A stretch of 64,000 nt of DNA, taken from the NCBI GenBank assembly GCA_965221765.1, contig OZ244911.1:434001-498000 (forward strand). The letters are read 5' to 3'. Shown piece by piece: positions 1 through 9,059 of this stretch. The DNA comes from Bin25 sp965221765 (GTDB lineage: Bacteria; Bacteroidota; Bacteroidia; Flavobacteriales; Flavobacteriaceae). The notes beneath the pieces are model-generated. The model was not told where the DNA came from. It searched no databases and saw only the letters and a list, made by a program, of their open reading frames with translations. Made by a program: the position numbers and the translations under genes. The stretch's first letter is position 1. Every line of letters starts with the position of its first letter.

Positions 1-690
1 CGTTTATCCAGCCGATACCGCACAGCGGAAAGCGGTCCAAAGAGAAACGGCCCCCCCCCCGTCGGATCCAATGGACTCGGGCACTCCAAGAAGACATCAA
101 ACGCTTGATGGTGGAAGAGCCTTGGAGCCCTGAACGGATGGCCGCCTATTGGAAGACGCATGGGATGGTGGGCGTTTCGACAGAACGTATCGATGGCTGG
201 TTGTCGACCATGAAGCAGAGTCACAAGACCATCGATGTGTCTTACAAACGGTGATATCTCTATCATCCTCATGCCAAAAGAAGACGTTAACGTGGGAACG
301 ACCAGGGGCACCGAGGCGGTATTGAAGATTGTCCATCGATGGATCAGCATCCCGCTATGGTGGAAGAGCGTATCCGCTTTGGCGATGTTGAAGCGGAGGT
401 AATGATGGGGAACCAAAAAGGATGTCCCTTACTAGTCTAGACCGATTGGGCCGGTGGGCATACCAAGATTCAAAAGCGGCCTAGTAAGGAGGCGACTCCA
501 GTAGTTCAGGCGATGATAAAAACCATCAAAGAAATCGAACCCCAAGTGATGAAAGCCATCCCCTTTCATAAGGGGTTGGCATTGGCCAAGCCCGATCTTA
601 TCAAGCAGCCGTTTGGCATTGAAGCATACTTTACCAAACCGTATTCATCTCAGGAAAAGCCTTCGAAGTGTGAATGCGATTTATAGGATT
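1..690 (+). pseudogene. IS30-family transposase remnant (cut by window start)
   Basis: Across frames the translation keeps IS30 hallmarks: an HTH-side stretch with WSPERMAAYW near 140-170, then after two frame changes VEERIRFGDVEAE near 360-400 (the first catalytic Asp region), and AYFTKPYSS near 625-650, where intact members read YFA-PYHSWERG. The catalytic Glu context is lost, an in-frame TAG lies near 437, and a C10 run at 51-60 sits where the N-terminal frame changes. IS30 transposases are DDE enzymes of about 320-380 aa. This copy is dead and its 5' end is outside the window. Confidence 0.75.
51..60. repeat. C10 homopolymer in IS30 remnant
   Basis: Ten C in a row inside the transposase pseudogene. 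Reading into the WSPE region needs nine or twelve C, so the tract length shifts the frame. It is read as proline codons. Confidence 0.9.
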
Positions 691-764
691 CATGTGACAA
701 CGATTGATTCTTTTTATAATTTCTTCAATAATTTGAATATCCCACCCATAGTGTTGATATTGCG

Positions 765-1005
765 GTTATCTTGATTAAAGGTGGCTTTATTCTGAAAGAG
801 GGGGCTCATATCGGTCACTAGGGTGGTACACTAGGCATCGGTATTATCGGCGGCCTACTAATTCTTTGGGGTTGGCATTATCCACGATGGTATACTCGGT
901 GTCCTCGAGGGTGTATTGATCTCCCACATGGAACGAAGGGTCTTCTAGCAAGGGATTGAGCAAGACCATCACCCCATTGCGATGCTTGACCAGCAAGGTT
1001 AGAAA
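765..1005 (-). pseudogene. DUF285 surface-protein fragment
   Basis: On the minus strand this short stretch reads LLVKHRNGVMVLLNPLLED, then a YTLEDTEYTIVDNA segment, then after a frame change LVTDMSPLFQNKATFNQD. These are the linker and first 26-residue repeat seen in the two larger loci at 1419-5676 and 24149-26441. It has several frame breaks and no start. It directly abuts the pheT fragment, so it is recombination debris and not a gene. Confidence 0.7.
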
Positions 1006-1008
1006 GAA

Positions 1009-1202
1009 TTAATTTTTTCTATCATGGATAGGCGTACATTCTAGTACTCTGCCGACAATATTAGCATTTAAAAAAAATCATGGACTGTAACCCGACTAAC
1101 ACTTTCGACTTCTAGTCCCAAATCAGTTAAGAGTTCACGGATTTGATGGGGTTTTAATTCAGTGTTTATAAACTTTTTTAGCCAATTATTTGAAATTTTC
1201 AT
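1009..1202 (-). pseudogene. pheT: pheT 5' fragment (phenylalanyl-tRNA synthetase beta, N-terminus)
   Basis: Starting at the ATG at 1202 the minus strand reads MKISNNWLKKFINTE, then RELLTDLGLEVESVSRV, the characteristic PheT N-terminus. After a one-base slip at an A8/T8 run (1069-1076) it continues LNANIVGRVLECTPIHD, matching the start of the tRNA-binding B2 domain. Only about 65 of the usual ~800 codons remain before a TAA and a join to DUF285 debris. Composition is AT-rich like the core genes, unlike the adjoining GC-rich modules. An intact pheT must exist elsewhere, so this is a stray duplicate end or the broken edge of a rearrangement. Confidence 0.7.
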
Positions 1203-1418
1203 TTTTAAGGTAATAAAGCAAATATAACGAGGGCGATTGATATCAGATAGGGATCATGCTAATATTTTATATCCTCTTATTTTCAGAGCGACTTGGTTTA
1301 ACTGGCTGTCCCCAAATGATGCCAAGTTGATTTCATAAAGTTTTGAATTTAATAGTTTCCGAAGACAGCCAGTAATAGGTCATAAAAATCTAAAAAGGAT
1401 CATCCATTGATCGATCAT
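1203..1418. other. Non-coding stretch with a 10-bp inverted repeat
   Basis: No gene is visible. ACTGGCTGTC at 1301-1310 and its exact complement at 1364-1373 form a perfect inverted repeat with a 53-base loop. It could be the ends of a tiny deletion derivative of a mobile element; no transposase remnant lies between them. Confidence 0.35.
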
Positions 1419-2280
1419 CTATGGGGTGCAATCACTAAATGGAGGCCGATTGGAGTTAGTTAAGCTGGAGCTAGAAGAAAATCCTGTGCACTCTGTCACA
1501 CGACTGACCGTCCAACCACTAAGGTCTTGATTGAAGGCAGACGCATCATTAAACATGTTCGCCATATCCGTCACACTACTGACCGTCTAATTGCCGATGT
1601 TTCCATTGAAGGCCCGAGCACCTATAAACATGCCATACATATTGGTCACACTACTGACCGTCCAATCGCTAATATCTTGGTTGAAAGTACGGGCCTCTTC
1701 AAACATATAAGTCATATTGGTCACACTACTGACATCCCAATCACCAATGTCTTGATTAAAGCTATTGGCATTAAAAAACAGGCTACTCGTATCCGTCACA
1801 TTACCAACCTTATCCCCCCACTCTCCAATATTCCCATCGAAGACCGGAGTATTGTTAAACATCGCTATCATATTGGTCACCTGACTGACATCCCACTTCC
1901 CGATGTCTTGGTTGAAGGCAAATGCTTCAAAAAACATGGCATACATATCCGTCACACTACTGACATCCCAATCGCCAATGTCTTGATTGAACCCATGAGC
2001 ACGCGAAAGCATATACCCCATATCGGTCACATTGCTGACATCATCCCCCCACTCTCCGATATTCCCATTGAAGGCAGATGCTTGATAAAACATGGCATAC
2101 ATACTGGTCACCTGACTGACCGTCCAATCGCCAATGTCTTGGTTGAAGACATTCGCATCGACAAACATATAATTCATATTGGTCACTTGGCTGGTATCCC
2201 ACGAGCCGATATCTTGGTTAAAGGTGGCTTTATTCCGAAAGAGACTGCTCATATCGGTCACAAGGGGGTGCACACGGCAT
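1419..2280 (-). pseudogene. DUF285 / 26-residue repeat C-terminal block of surface lipoprotein 1
   Basis: The last block of the mosaic lipoprotein. From about 2273 it reads about ten copies of a ~26-residue motif of the form FNQDIGDWDVSSVTNMYAMF (BspA-like, DUF285/TIGR02167), normally a cell-surface repeat. A TGG to TAG change at about 1587-1589 stops the frame; beyond it the frame stays open to the natural C-terminus, DLSGWTVSRVTEC then PPFSDCTP and TAG at 1419-1421, which closely matches the end of the gene at 24149. Single-base indels near 2265 and 2318 separate it from the preceding block. The strong 26-codon periodicity also makes long antisense ORFs, which are not genes. Confidence 0.75.
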
Positions 2281-2318
2281 GGGTCTGGTCATCGGCTGCC
2301 CAGGTCTTGAGGGCGGCA

Positions 2319-2860
2319 TTATCCATCTATGGTATACTCGGTGCCATCGAGGGTGTATTTTTGCCCCACATGGGACGACGAGTCTTTTAGCACGGGATTG
2401 AGCAGGACGGTCACGCCATTGCTATGCTTGACCAGCAAAGTCGGCGTGGGACAATTGGTGGTGCATGTAAAATGGGGTTGATAGGTCGACAGTGAGCCGC
2501 AGGCGGCCTCCAAACAAGCCGTGACTTGACTCACGGTCCATCCACTGATATTTTGATTGAAAGCCGTCGCCCCTTTAAACATCCGCGCCATATTGATCAC
2601 GCTACTGACGGTCCACCCGCTGATATCTTGGTTAAAGGCCGCCGCATTTTGAAACATCGACTCCATTGTGGTGAAGCTGCTGGTATCCCAATCCCCAATG
2701 TTTTGATTGAAAGTGGTCTTAATCGAAAATAAAGAACTCATATCCGTGACCAAGGTGGTGCACACGGCACTGGTCTCATCGTCGGCTGCCCAGGTCTTGA
2801 GCGATGCATTATCCACGATGGTATACTCGGTGCCATCGACCGTCGCTTTTTGCCCCGAAT
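2319..2860 (-). pseudogene. First DUF285 block of surface lipoprotein 1
   Basis: From about 2816 the minus strand reads NASLKTWAADDETSAVCTT, then four 26-residue repeats (for example AAAFNQDISGWTVSSVINM), then a Cys-containing cap (TACLEAACGSL), and then the linker LLVKHSNGVTVLLNPVL. The block is in frame with the upstream segment except for a CAA to TAA change at about 2874-2876 (NPML-stop-NPSQY; the homologue at 24149 has NPVLQNPAQY). It ends at a one-base insertion at about 2319. Layout matches the second half of the intact homologue, so two tandem repeat blocks were once joined here. Confidence 0.75.
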
Positions 2861-2873
2861 ACTGCGAAGGGTT

Positions 2874-3860
2874 TTAAAGCATGGGATTAATCATGATCGT
2901 CACCCCATTGGCATGCTGGACTAGCAATGAGCGACAAGTATCCCCCATGGGGGATACTTGTCCATGACAATCTTTGGTTTGGGGCTGGGGGGCAGGACAA
3001 TCCTCATCGATGGGAATCTGTTGTCCATTACAGTCTTTGGTCTGGGGATTGCTGGGTGTTGGACTAGGTGGGGTCTCGGGTGTGGGGGTGGGTTCCTCCT
3101 CGACTTTTTGTAGCACGGCGGTCACTTGGCAATCGTTGGTGGCGGTGATGGTGGTGTCCTGGGGAGAAAAGGGGCCACAATCGCTTTCCCATGCTTTTAA
3201 TGTATAATCTTCATCCACCTCGACGGTAATGGTTACCGTTTGGCCATGGGGGACGGTTTGGGTTTCAGTAATCTAGCCGCCTTCATTTACCGAGGTGGTG
3301 ATGGTGCGTTGGACTTTGGTAAAGATCTCTTGCAGGGTGCAGGGGCCCGTCACGATGAACGAGAGGATGGGATCTTGGGGATTTTCAATCGTGGGACACG
3401 CTGAGGCGGCCTCGGTTTGCCATCGAGCAAAGACATGATACTCATCGGCTACGGCGGTGAAGGTGACCGTCTGGCCGTTGGTGGCCTGGCGGCTGGTGTG
3501 GCCATCAATGGATCCGCCTTCGGTGGAGTTGGCTTGGAGGGGATATTGTTTTTTTTTCGAGGATGGCTTGGAGTTGACAGTCTTTGGTGGCCGGGAAGGT
3601 GATGGTGGTCTCTTGGGGAGAAAAGGTGCCGCAATCGCTATCCCATGCTTTTAATGTATAGTCTTCCTCGAGGGTGAGGGTAATTTGGACTTCTTGGCCA
3701 TGTTCAACGGTAGTGGTGGGGGTCATCTGGCCCCCTTCATGGATGGCGGTGGTGATGATGCGGGGGCTTTTTTAAAGGCGGCTGGTCATGGCCACGCCGC
3801 CATGGTCGGCCGGCTCCTCCCACGTCAGATGGATCACCGTTTGCCCGTCTGCCACAATAG
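2874..3860 (-). pseudogene. InlB-type B-repeat region of surface lipoprotein 1
   Basis: Three divergent InlB B-repeats are recognisable: VEHGQEVQITLTLEEDYTLK at about 3650-3715, NGQTVTFTAVADEYHVFARW at about 3400-3480, and HGQTVTITVEVDEDYTLKAW at about 3180-3250. Each ends in a SDCG-type or Cys motif. They are followed by a Cys-rich linker with TKDCNGQQIPIDEDCP and TKDCHGQ motifs. Lesions: a frame break near 3865, TAA near 3773, a slip in the A9 run near 3550, and CAG to TAG near 3274. Family knowledge places such repeats in extracellular stalks of adhesins. The region is GC-rich, unlike the core genes. Confidence 0.7.
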
Positions 3861-4499
3861 CTATATTCCTCTGGGTGGGCCCGGCACTACGGCCGGATCA
3901 GTCGTGGCATTGACCGAGCTAGTCCAGGCGCTGGAACCACGGTTGTTGGAGACCCGAAGACGATAATGGTCGGTGGTACTGGCCGAACGACCCCTCCTCC
4001 TATGAGCGTAGCTTGTTCCAATGATACTGCCCCCACCAAGTTGAATCCATTGGCGGGGAGTCTTATTCTGAGAATACTGCAACTCATAGCCCGTGATCGG
4101 CAGACCGCCCGTATTGGTTGGGGCGGCCCAACTTAGGTTGATGGTGGTTCGACCGGATGCCGTGGCGGTAAAGCCCGTCGGTAAACCGGGCGGCGCCCCT
4201 GCCGTGGTGATGGCCGTGGCACTACTGGACGCGCCCCCCGATCCTCGGGAATTAATCGCACGGACCCTGTAAAACCGCTGCGTCGATGGCGAGAGCCCCG
4301 CATGGGTGAAGTCGGTTTTGGTGTTGCCCGTGTTGTTGATCAAAGTCCTAAAGACGGATTCGGATGGCAGCCTTGACTCAATCCGGTATCCCGTGATGGC
4401 GGCACCACCGTTATCGTCGGGAGCCGTCCATGTTAACTTGATCTTCGTCGCCCCGTCGGCCGTGGCCGTTAAGCCCGTCGGGGCGGCGGGGGCCTTGAT

Positions 4500-5088
4500 C
4501 GCCGCGGTGGTGGGTTGAACGAATTTGAACGAACCATCACTACCAATGCGATTAATGGGTTGTACACTTATGGTGTATTTCGTAGATGCTAGTAGACCAC
4601 TGACCGTATAGCTTCTAACTGTTGGTTCAAGATCAACGAAGGTTTCAGTGCTAAAGTCCTCGCCAAGAAAAACGCGTACCCTATATTTAGTGATCGGGCT
4701 ACCCCCTGTTTCTGATGGGGCGGTCCACGAAATCTCAATGGTGGAAGGACCCGTAACCGTTGCCGTAAGGGAGGCAGGTGGGCCCGGTTTGGTCGCCGCC
4801 GCGGTGGTGGGTTGAACGAATTTGAACGAACCATCACTACCAATGCGATTAATGGGTTGTACACTTATGGTGTATTTCGTAGATGCTAGTAGACCACTGA
4901 CCGTATAGCTTCTAACTGTTGGTTCAAGATCAACGAAGGTTTCAGTGCTAAAGTCCTCGCCAAGAAAAACGCGTACCCTATATTTAGTGATCGGGCTACC
5001 CCCTGTTTCTGATGGGGCGGTCCACGAAATCTCAATGGTGGAAGGACCCGTAACCGTTGCCGTAAGGGAGGCAGGTGGGCCCGGTTTG
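4500..5088. repeat. 297-bp exact tandem duplication of one Fn3 domain
   Basis: Bases 4500-4791 and 4797-5088 appear identical, with an offset of 297 bp (99 codons), that is one whole Fn3 domain. The other Fn3 domains have diverged, so this is a recent duplication or gene conversion and keeps the frame. Confidence 0.9.
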
Positions 5089-5567
5089 CTCACCGCATTG
5101 GTCGTCCCTGAAACGACATCGGACCAGGGGCCATCCCCGTCGGAATCCGTACTTCGGACCCGGATATAGCGCGTGGTGCCCGGCGAGAGGCTCGTGAAAA
5201 GAGTACTCGTTACTTGGCCTACCACCGTGCGTAAATCCTTCCAGTCTTTGGTGCCATCGGCTGACCACTCCACCTCATGTTGTGTGATGGCTTTATTCCC
5301 ATTGGGGTTGGCCGTCCAGGAAATTTCAAGCGTTCCTCTCGCATCAGCCCCGGTATTATAGGGCTGGACGGTCACACCTGTGGGTTTTCCGGGCTGGAGT
5401 TTGTCGACCTTATTGGGCGTCTTTTCATGGGAGCGTGCTAGAGCTACATCAGAAAAAAAAGTCGTCGTTGAAGCAATAACATCATCCCCTCCACGCTTAG
5501 CCTCACCGTAACGCACGACCTCTGATGCACTCCGCGGCCCATCAGTATCACCGAGTAGCGAAAAAAT

Positions 5568-5576
5568 GGGGGGGGG
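5568..5576. repeat. G9 tract in lipoprotein 1 N-terminus
   Basis: Nine G on the plus strand (CCC proline codons on the minus strand) between the signal peptide and the Fn3 frame. The present length puts them in different frames. Confidence 0.85.
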
Positions 5577-5645
5577 CCAATGGCCTGATCGTCACGGTAG
5601 ATTCCTCACAGCAAAAAAAGATGAAAAACAGAAAAAGGAGTGCCC

Positions 5646-6121
5646 AAGCCAATCGCCTATGGATGTCATGTATCATTAGTGAATGGGTTTTGATGCCAAA
5701 GATAAGCCAATCGCCTATGGATGTCATGTATCATTAGTGAATGGGTTTTGATGCCAAAGATAAGCCAATCGCCTATGGATGTCATGTATCATTAGTGAAT
5801 GGGTTTTGATGCCAAAGATAAGCCAATCGCCTATGGATGTCATGTATCATTAGTGAATGGGTTTTGATGCCAAAGATAAGCCAATCGCCTATGGATGTCA
5901 TGTATCATTAGTGAATGGGTTTTGATGCCAAAGATAAGCCAATCGCCTATGGATGTCATGTATCATTAGTGAATGGGTTTTGATGCCAAAGATAAGCCAA
6001 TCGCCTATGGATGTCATGTATCATTAGTGAATGGGTTTTGATGCCAAAGATAAGCCAATCGCCTATGGATGTCATGTATCATTAGTGAATGGGTTTTGAT
6101 GCCAAAGATAAGCCAATCGCC
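5646..6121 (-). repeat. 58-bp tandem array, 8 full units plus a partial, with promoter-like motifs
   Basis: Unit starts fall at 5648, 5706, 5764, 5822, 5880, 5938, 5996 and 6054, with a 10-bp partial at 6112 running into a C9 tract. Units look identical, so the array is young. On the minus strand each unit holds TATCTTTG, a match to the Bacteroidota TAnnTTTG -7 element, followed about 20 bases later by ATG. The unit nearest the lipoprotein supplies its start codon. 58 is not a multiple of three, so the array is not a coding repeat. I infer a promoter/leader array; there are no spacers, so it is not CRISPR. Confidence 0.85.
5697..5704 (-). promoter_or_regulatory. Putative -7 element of lipoprotein 1
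   Basis: TATCTTTG on the minus strand matches the Bacteroidota consensus TAnnTTTG and lies about 20 bases upstream of the ATG at 5676. No clear -33 TTTG element is seen at the usual distance, which lowers confidence. Confidence 0.4.
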
Positions 6122-6128
6122 CCCCCCC
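6120..6128. repeat. C9 tract at array/IS21 junction
   Basis: Nine C replace the rest of a 58-bp unit after its first ten bases and form the border with the IS21 remnant. Confidence 0.85.
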
Positions 6129-6269
6129 ATATCTTCAAGTCCTGGTTCTTCTTTCCATTGGTGGCCCTTCGGAGGCCCAGGCTTCCATCTTCTTTGGCCA
6201 TGACGTTGATCCGTTTTAGTGTATAATAAAGTCAAGTTAGCCCACCCCATAAAATCAAACTGACCCACC

Positions 6270-7046
6270 CCTAGGGGTGGGTCGAATTTCGGAAAAATTT
6301 CCTTAATCCTTCCCCTTTCTTCTTTTCTTTTCATTTTTCTCAATGATTCCCCCATGAGCGCGATTCGATGTGATGAATTCACCATGCGATCTAATAGCGC
6401 ATCAGCAATGGTTCCTTCACCCATAATCGCATTCCATACCGGTACTTGTCCTACCATGATGGTGGATTTATTCTGGTAGCGTTCATCAATGATGTCCATC
6501 AAGGACTCTTTAGCCTGTCGGTCAAGCCCTTGTCATCCAAAATCATCAATGATCAATAAGGTTGCTTTCAGCAACCGATATAATGATTTGAGATAGGGGC
6601 CATCCGTCTTGCCTTGTCGCAACTCGCTAAATAAACGAGCACTATTCCGATAAAAAGTCTTGTGCCCCATCAGATAGGTTTGATGACCAAGGGCTTGGGC
6701 TAAATAACTCTTTCCTACACCTGTAGGCCCCGTGATCATGATGTTTTCTTGGCGATTCAGAAACTGTAAAGTGCCAGGTCGTCCAAACATATTTCGATCA
6801 AGCTGACGGCCCGACGTGTAGTCCACTTGGGCTAAAGAAGCTTGAAAGCGAAAACCAGCCTCCTCTAATCATCGCTTGATGCGACGATCATGACGGGCTT
6901 CATACTCACTATCCACACAGTAAAGAAACGTACTGATCGATGGTGGTTTCAGTCAACTGATGGGATGTCAGATATTGACTGTGCAACTGAGCCATCACGG
7001 ATAACCGCAGATGTTTCAGTCGTTCAATAGTTTGTTGATGATTCAT
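6270..7046 (-). pseudogene. istB: istB, IS21 helper ATPase pseudogene
   Basis: From the ATG at 7046 the frame reads MNHQQTIERLKHLRLSVMA, breaks by a frameshift near 6910, and resumes with FGRPGTLQFLNRQ, the Walker A ITGPTGVGKSYLAQALG and the Walker B region LLIIDDFG. A CGA to TGA change at about 6533 then stops it; the same frame continues KESLMDIIDERYQNKSTI to the usual C-terminus. IstB is the AAA+ partner of IstA. About 250 residues are recognisable, close to full length. Confidence 0.8.
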
Positions 7047-7074
7047 AAACGAATCGTCATGTTATGATTCTTTG

Positions 7075-7449
7075 TTATTGATAGGCTTGTGGTCCTCGGA
7101 TATGGGCATGATAAGGATGATCCACCACACGAGCGTATGGCTCATAATGGTACCGTAGCGTAAAGCCGGCATCATTCTGCGATGGATGGGTTTGTTCTAA
7201 ATAAGGCAGAAGTGTTTCATAACGCTTCTGATATCCCAAAGAAGAAGATAAAAATAGGGCTTGAAGGGTTCCATGGTCCATTTTTTGGACATCTTCCATG
7301 GTATAAGAACTATCTTGAAACCACCTTAAATAGCGGCCAACAGTATGGCATGAAATACCCGTGTGTTTCGCTATAGAGCGAAGACTCATCTGATTCGAAT
7401 AACCAATAATAATTTGTTTTAAAGTCATGAGACTAATCGATTTTGGCAT
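7075..7449 (-). pseudogene. istA: istA, truncated IS21 transposase
   Basis: Only 124 codons: MPKSISLMTLKQIIIGYSNQ, then a helix-turn-helix (KHTGISCHTVGRYLRWFQ), then about 70 residues ending HIRGPQAYQ. The catalytic DDE domain of a normal IstA (about 500 aa) is absent, and istB starts 29 bases on, so an internal deletion removed it. A HTH-only product could still bind IS21 ends, but nothing shows that it is used. Confidence 0.7.
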
Positions 7450-7482
7450 AATGCATAGAATTAAAATGGCTATGCATATAAA

Positions 7483-8862
7483 TAGTGGCTCCTTAAAAAC
7501 TCTTTTTTAGCCGTTATAGTTAACTTCTTTGTGATGATCAAAGTGCTTTGAGCTACCAATGAAGCCCTTCTGAAAAAGTAAAAAAGAATCGCTTGGACTC
7601 GTGGTTCCATGAATGTCTTCCAAGGCCACCCTGTCGCCGCCCAAGAGGCCTTCATCGTTGGCGATGGGGTGCCCATCCGATTGTTTTCTCCCAGGCGATG
7701 TTCTGTTTTGAGATAGCCGATGAGTGGCTCCATGGCCGCTTGGCGTCGGAACGTTTTCCTCGACCGCCTCGATCATCGATCCGTTCTTGAGGAGCTAGAC
7801 CGATGATGGATTCCTATGGTTCCCATACGGGTGGGATGGTTTGGCGATCATGCGGATGGCCCTCCCATCGCCATCCAGCCGACTGGATTCCCAAATTCAT
7901 ATGGTTGATGAGCCTTCCCTTTGGTCATTTAAGCCTTGAACGGCTGGTGAAGGGCATCGATGTTGTCTTGATCGAATCGTTGTTGATGGATCCCTCGTTG
8001 GTACTGATCCAGCTCTTTTTGGTATGGAATCCGTTGCAGAGGAGCGAGTTTTCGTTTTAACTCCCGCACTAGTCGGCCAGCGATGGTCTTGCGTTTGGCG
8101 ATGGCCTTGTTGGCTTTTTGATCTCGTCGAGGAGGCGGCCCATGGAAGGTTTGACGCACCCGTTCTTTCGAGGGGTTGGCATCGGTTGGTCTCTGTGGGA
8201 TCTTTTCTTTTTTGGCCATCTGGTGGCACGGATCGATACCCTTTTTATTCCACTGGGCATCGGTCGGAAACCTCACATGGTTCCCTTGGACGGTGGTATC
8301 GGATCACACCATCGATGAGGACTTCCTGATTGCCTTTGGATGCCACGAGACCCCATAAGCAACGATCGTTTCCATCCTTGCTGGCCCCATACGATCTCTA
8401 GGAGTGACGCCCATCAGAGGGATCGCCAGGGGGCTGGTGGTTCATGACATCAAAACCCGTGAAGGACGGCCTGGTAGGATTTTCAATCCAGCGACCCATG
8501 AGCGTTTCATCGCCTCGATGGTCAAGCCGTTTCAGCATCCAACCACCCACCATCACCCCCATGGGATGGGCCCGAGGCCTGTTTTGGTAGACAAGGGCTC
8601 CAAGGCGTTTTCAAAAAAAGACCAATCGATGGCATCCGCCAGCCACGGGATCTTGTGTTTTGGATGGAGCATCGCATTGAATTCTCAGTCGAATAACTAG
8701 GGCTGTTTGGGGACTACTTTTTTGATCATTTCTGCAAGGTTTTGAGACCAAGAGACGTATTTACTGGCCAATTTCAAAACCCAGTCTTCGCTAATAGGGC
8801 ACCATTCAATCCCACATATCAAGGGGGTGATAGACTCTATTTGAGTTTTTAAGGAGCGACTA
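7483..8862 (-). mobile_element. IS5-family element (copy A) inserted in IS21
   Basis: Terminal inverted repeats of about 20 bp bound it: TAGTGGCTCCTTAAAAACTC at 7483-7502 and its near-complement at 8843-8862 (one mismatch). The interior is a minus-strand DDE transposase pseudogene. GC is visibly higher than in the core genes. The flanks read as IS21 on both sides, so the IS5 landed in the IS21. Confidence 0.75.
7600..8700 (-). pseudogene. IS5-family transposase pseudogene (copy A)
   Basis: Read in pieces on the minus strand: HKIPWLADAIDWSFFENALE near 8610-8670, GRWIENPTRPSFTGF near 8450-8500, DQDNIDALHQPFKA then KGKAHQPYEFGNP near 7890-7970, and MEPLIGYLKTEHRLGEN near 7690-7735. These are the DUF772-type N-terminus, the ENP motif, the KGKAH-YEFG motif and the EP-IG-LK-HR motif of IS5-group enzymes. 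At least four frame breaks and stops separate them. Confidence 0.75.
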
Positions 8863-8954
8863 AATAATTTTTTCCTACCCTCAAGAGGCCCATAAAGTCA
8901 CATGGACCCTGGGTCAGTGTGACTTTAATGGGTGGGTCAGTTTGAGCTTTATTA

Positions 8955-9052
8955 TCTACCGATTTCAAAACCCTGTTTTCGCCAGTAGGGCATCATTCAA
9001 TCCCCATATGAAGGGGATGATGGACTCTATTTGAGTTTTTAAGGAGCGACTA
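8955..9052. repeat. Second copy of the IS5 right end
   Basis: This stretch repeats 8767-8862 at roughly 85-90% identity and again ends in GAGTTTTTAAGGAGCGACTA (9033-9052). It is a solo end with no transposase of its own, so a second insertion was mostly deleted or the end was duplicated. Confidence 0.65.
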
Positions 9053-9059
9053 AAATAGA

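Larger units (their letters stand above)
3861..5676 (-). pseudogene. Fn3-repeat N-terminal part of surface lipoprotein 1, out of frame at a G9 tract
   Basis: The open frame below 5516 holds five fibronectin type III domains (PGPPASLTATVTGPSTIEIS and similar), two of them identical in DNA. Upstream, an ATG at 5674-5676 opens MIHDIHRRLAWALLF, then a hydrophobic core and FIFFCCEES, a convincing lipoprotein signal peptide. A run of nine C (minus strand, 5568-5576) follows; with nine the frame ends at TGA at once, while eight (or eleven) would join the signal to the Fn3 frame, giving 605 codons to the stop at 3861. A truncated sixth Fn3 start continues after 3861 in another frame. The ATG lies in the last unit of the 58-bp array. 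Confidence 0.7.
6215..8955 (-). mobile_element. IS21-family element, decayed and split by an IS5
   Basis: istA and istB remnants lie at 7075-7449 and 6270-7046. At 6215-6280 and again at 8885-8955 there are repeated copies of a motif of the form GTGGGTCAGTTTGA with CTTTATTAT, in inverted orientation, as expected for the multiple terminal repeats of IS21. The 1.4-kb segment 7483-8862 between istA and the far end is a separate IS5. The element cannot move: istA lacks its catalytic part and istB has stops. Confidence 0.65.

Noticed and set aside
1301..1373. Terminator or riboswitch from the 10-bp inverted repeat
   Set aside because: A 53-base loop and no T-run make a terminator unlikely, and no flanking gene would use it.
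1527..2390. Long plus-strand ORF of 287 codons with a repeating HIGHTTD-like pattern
   Set aside because: It is the antisense shadow of the 26-codon DUF285 repeats; the minus strand matches a known repeat family and the C-terminus of the homologue at 24149.
5646..6121. CRISPR array
   Set aside because: The 58-bp units are directly adjacent with no unique spacers, and no cas genes are present.
1419..6533. Stop-codon reassignment (TAG, TAA or TGA read as sense)
   Set aside because: Core genes in the window end normally at TAA, TAG and TGA, and the internal stops occur only in decaying accessory genes that also have frameshifts.
7803..8700. Several plus-strand ORFs of 60-100 codons
   Set aside because: Antisense to the IS5 transposase remnant, whose motifs are clear on the minus strand.
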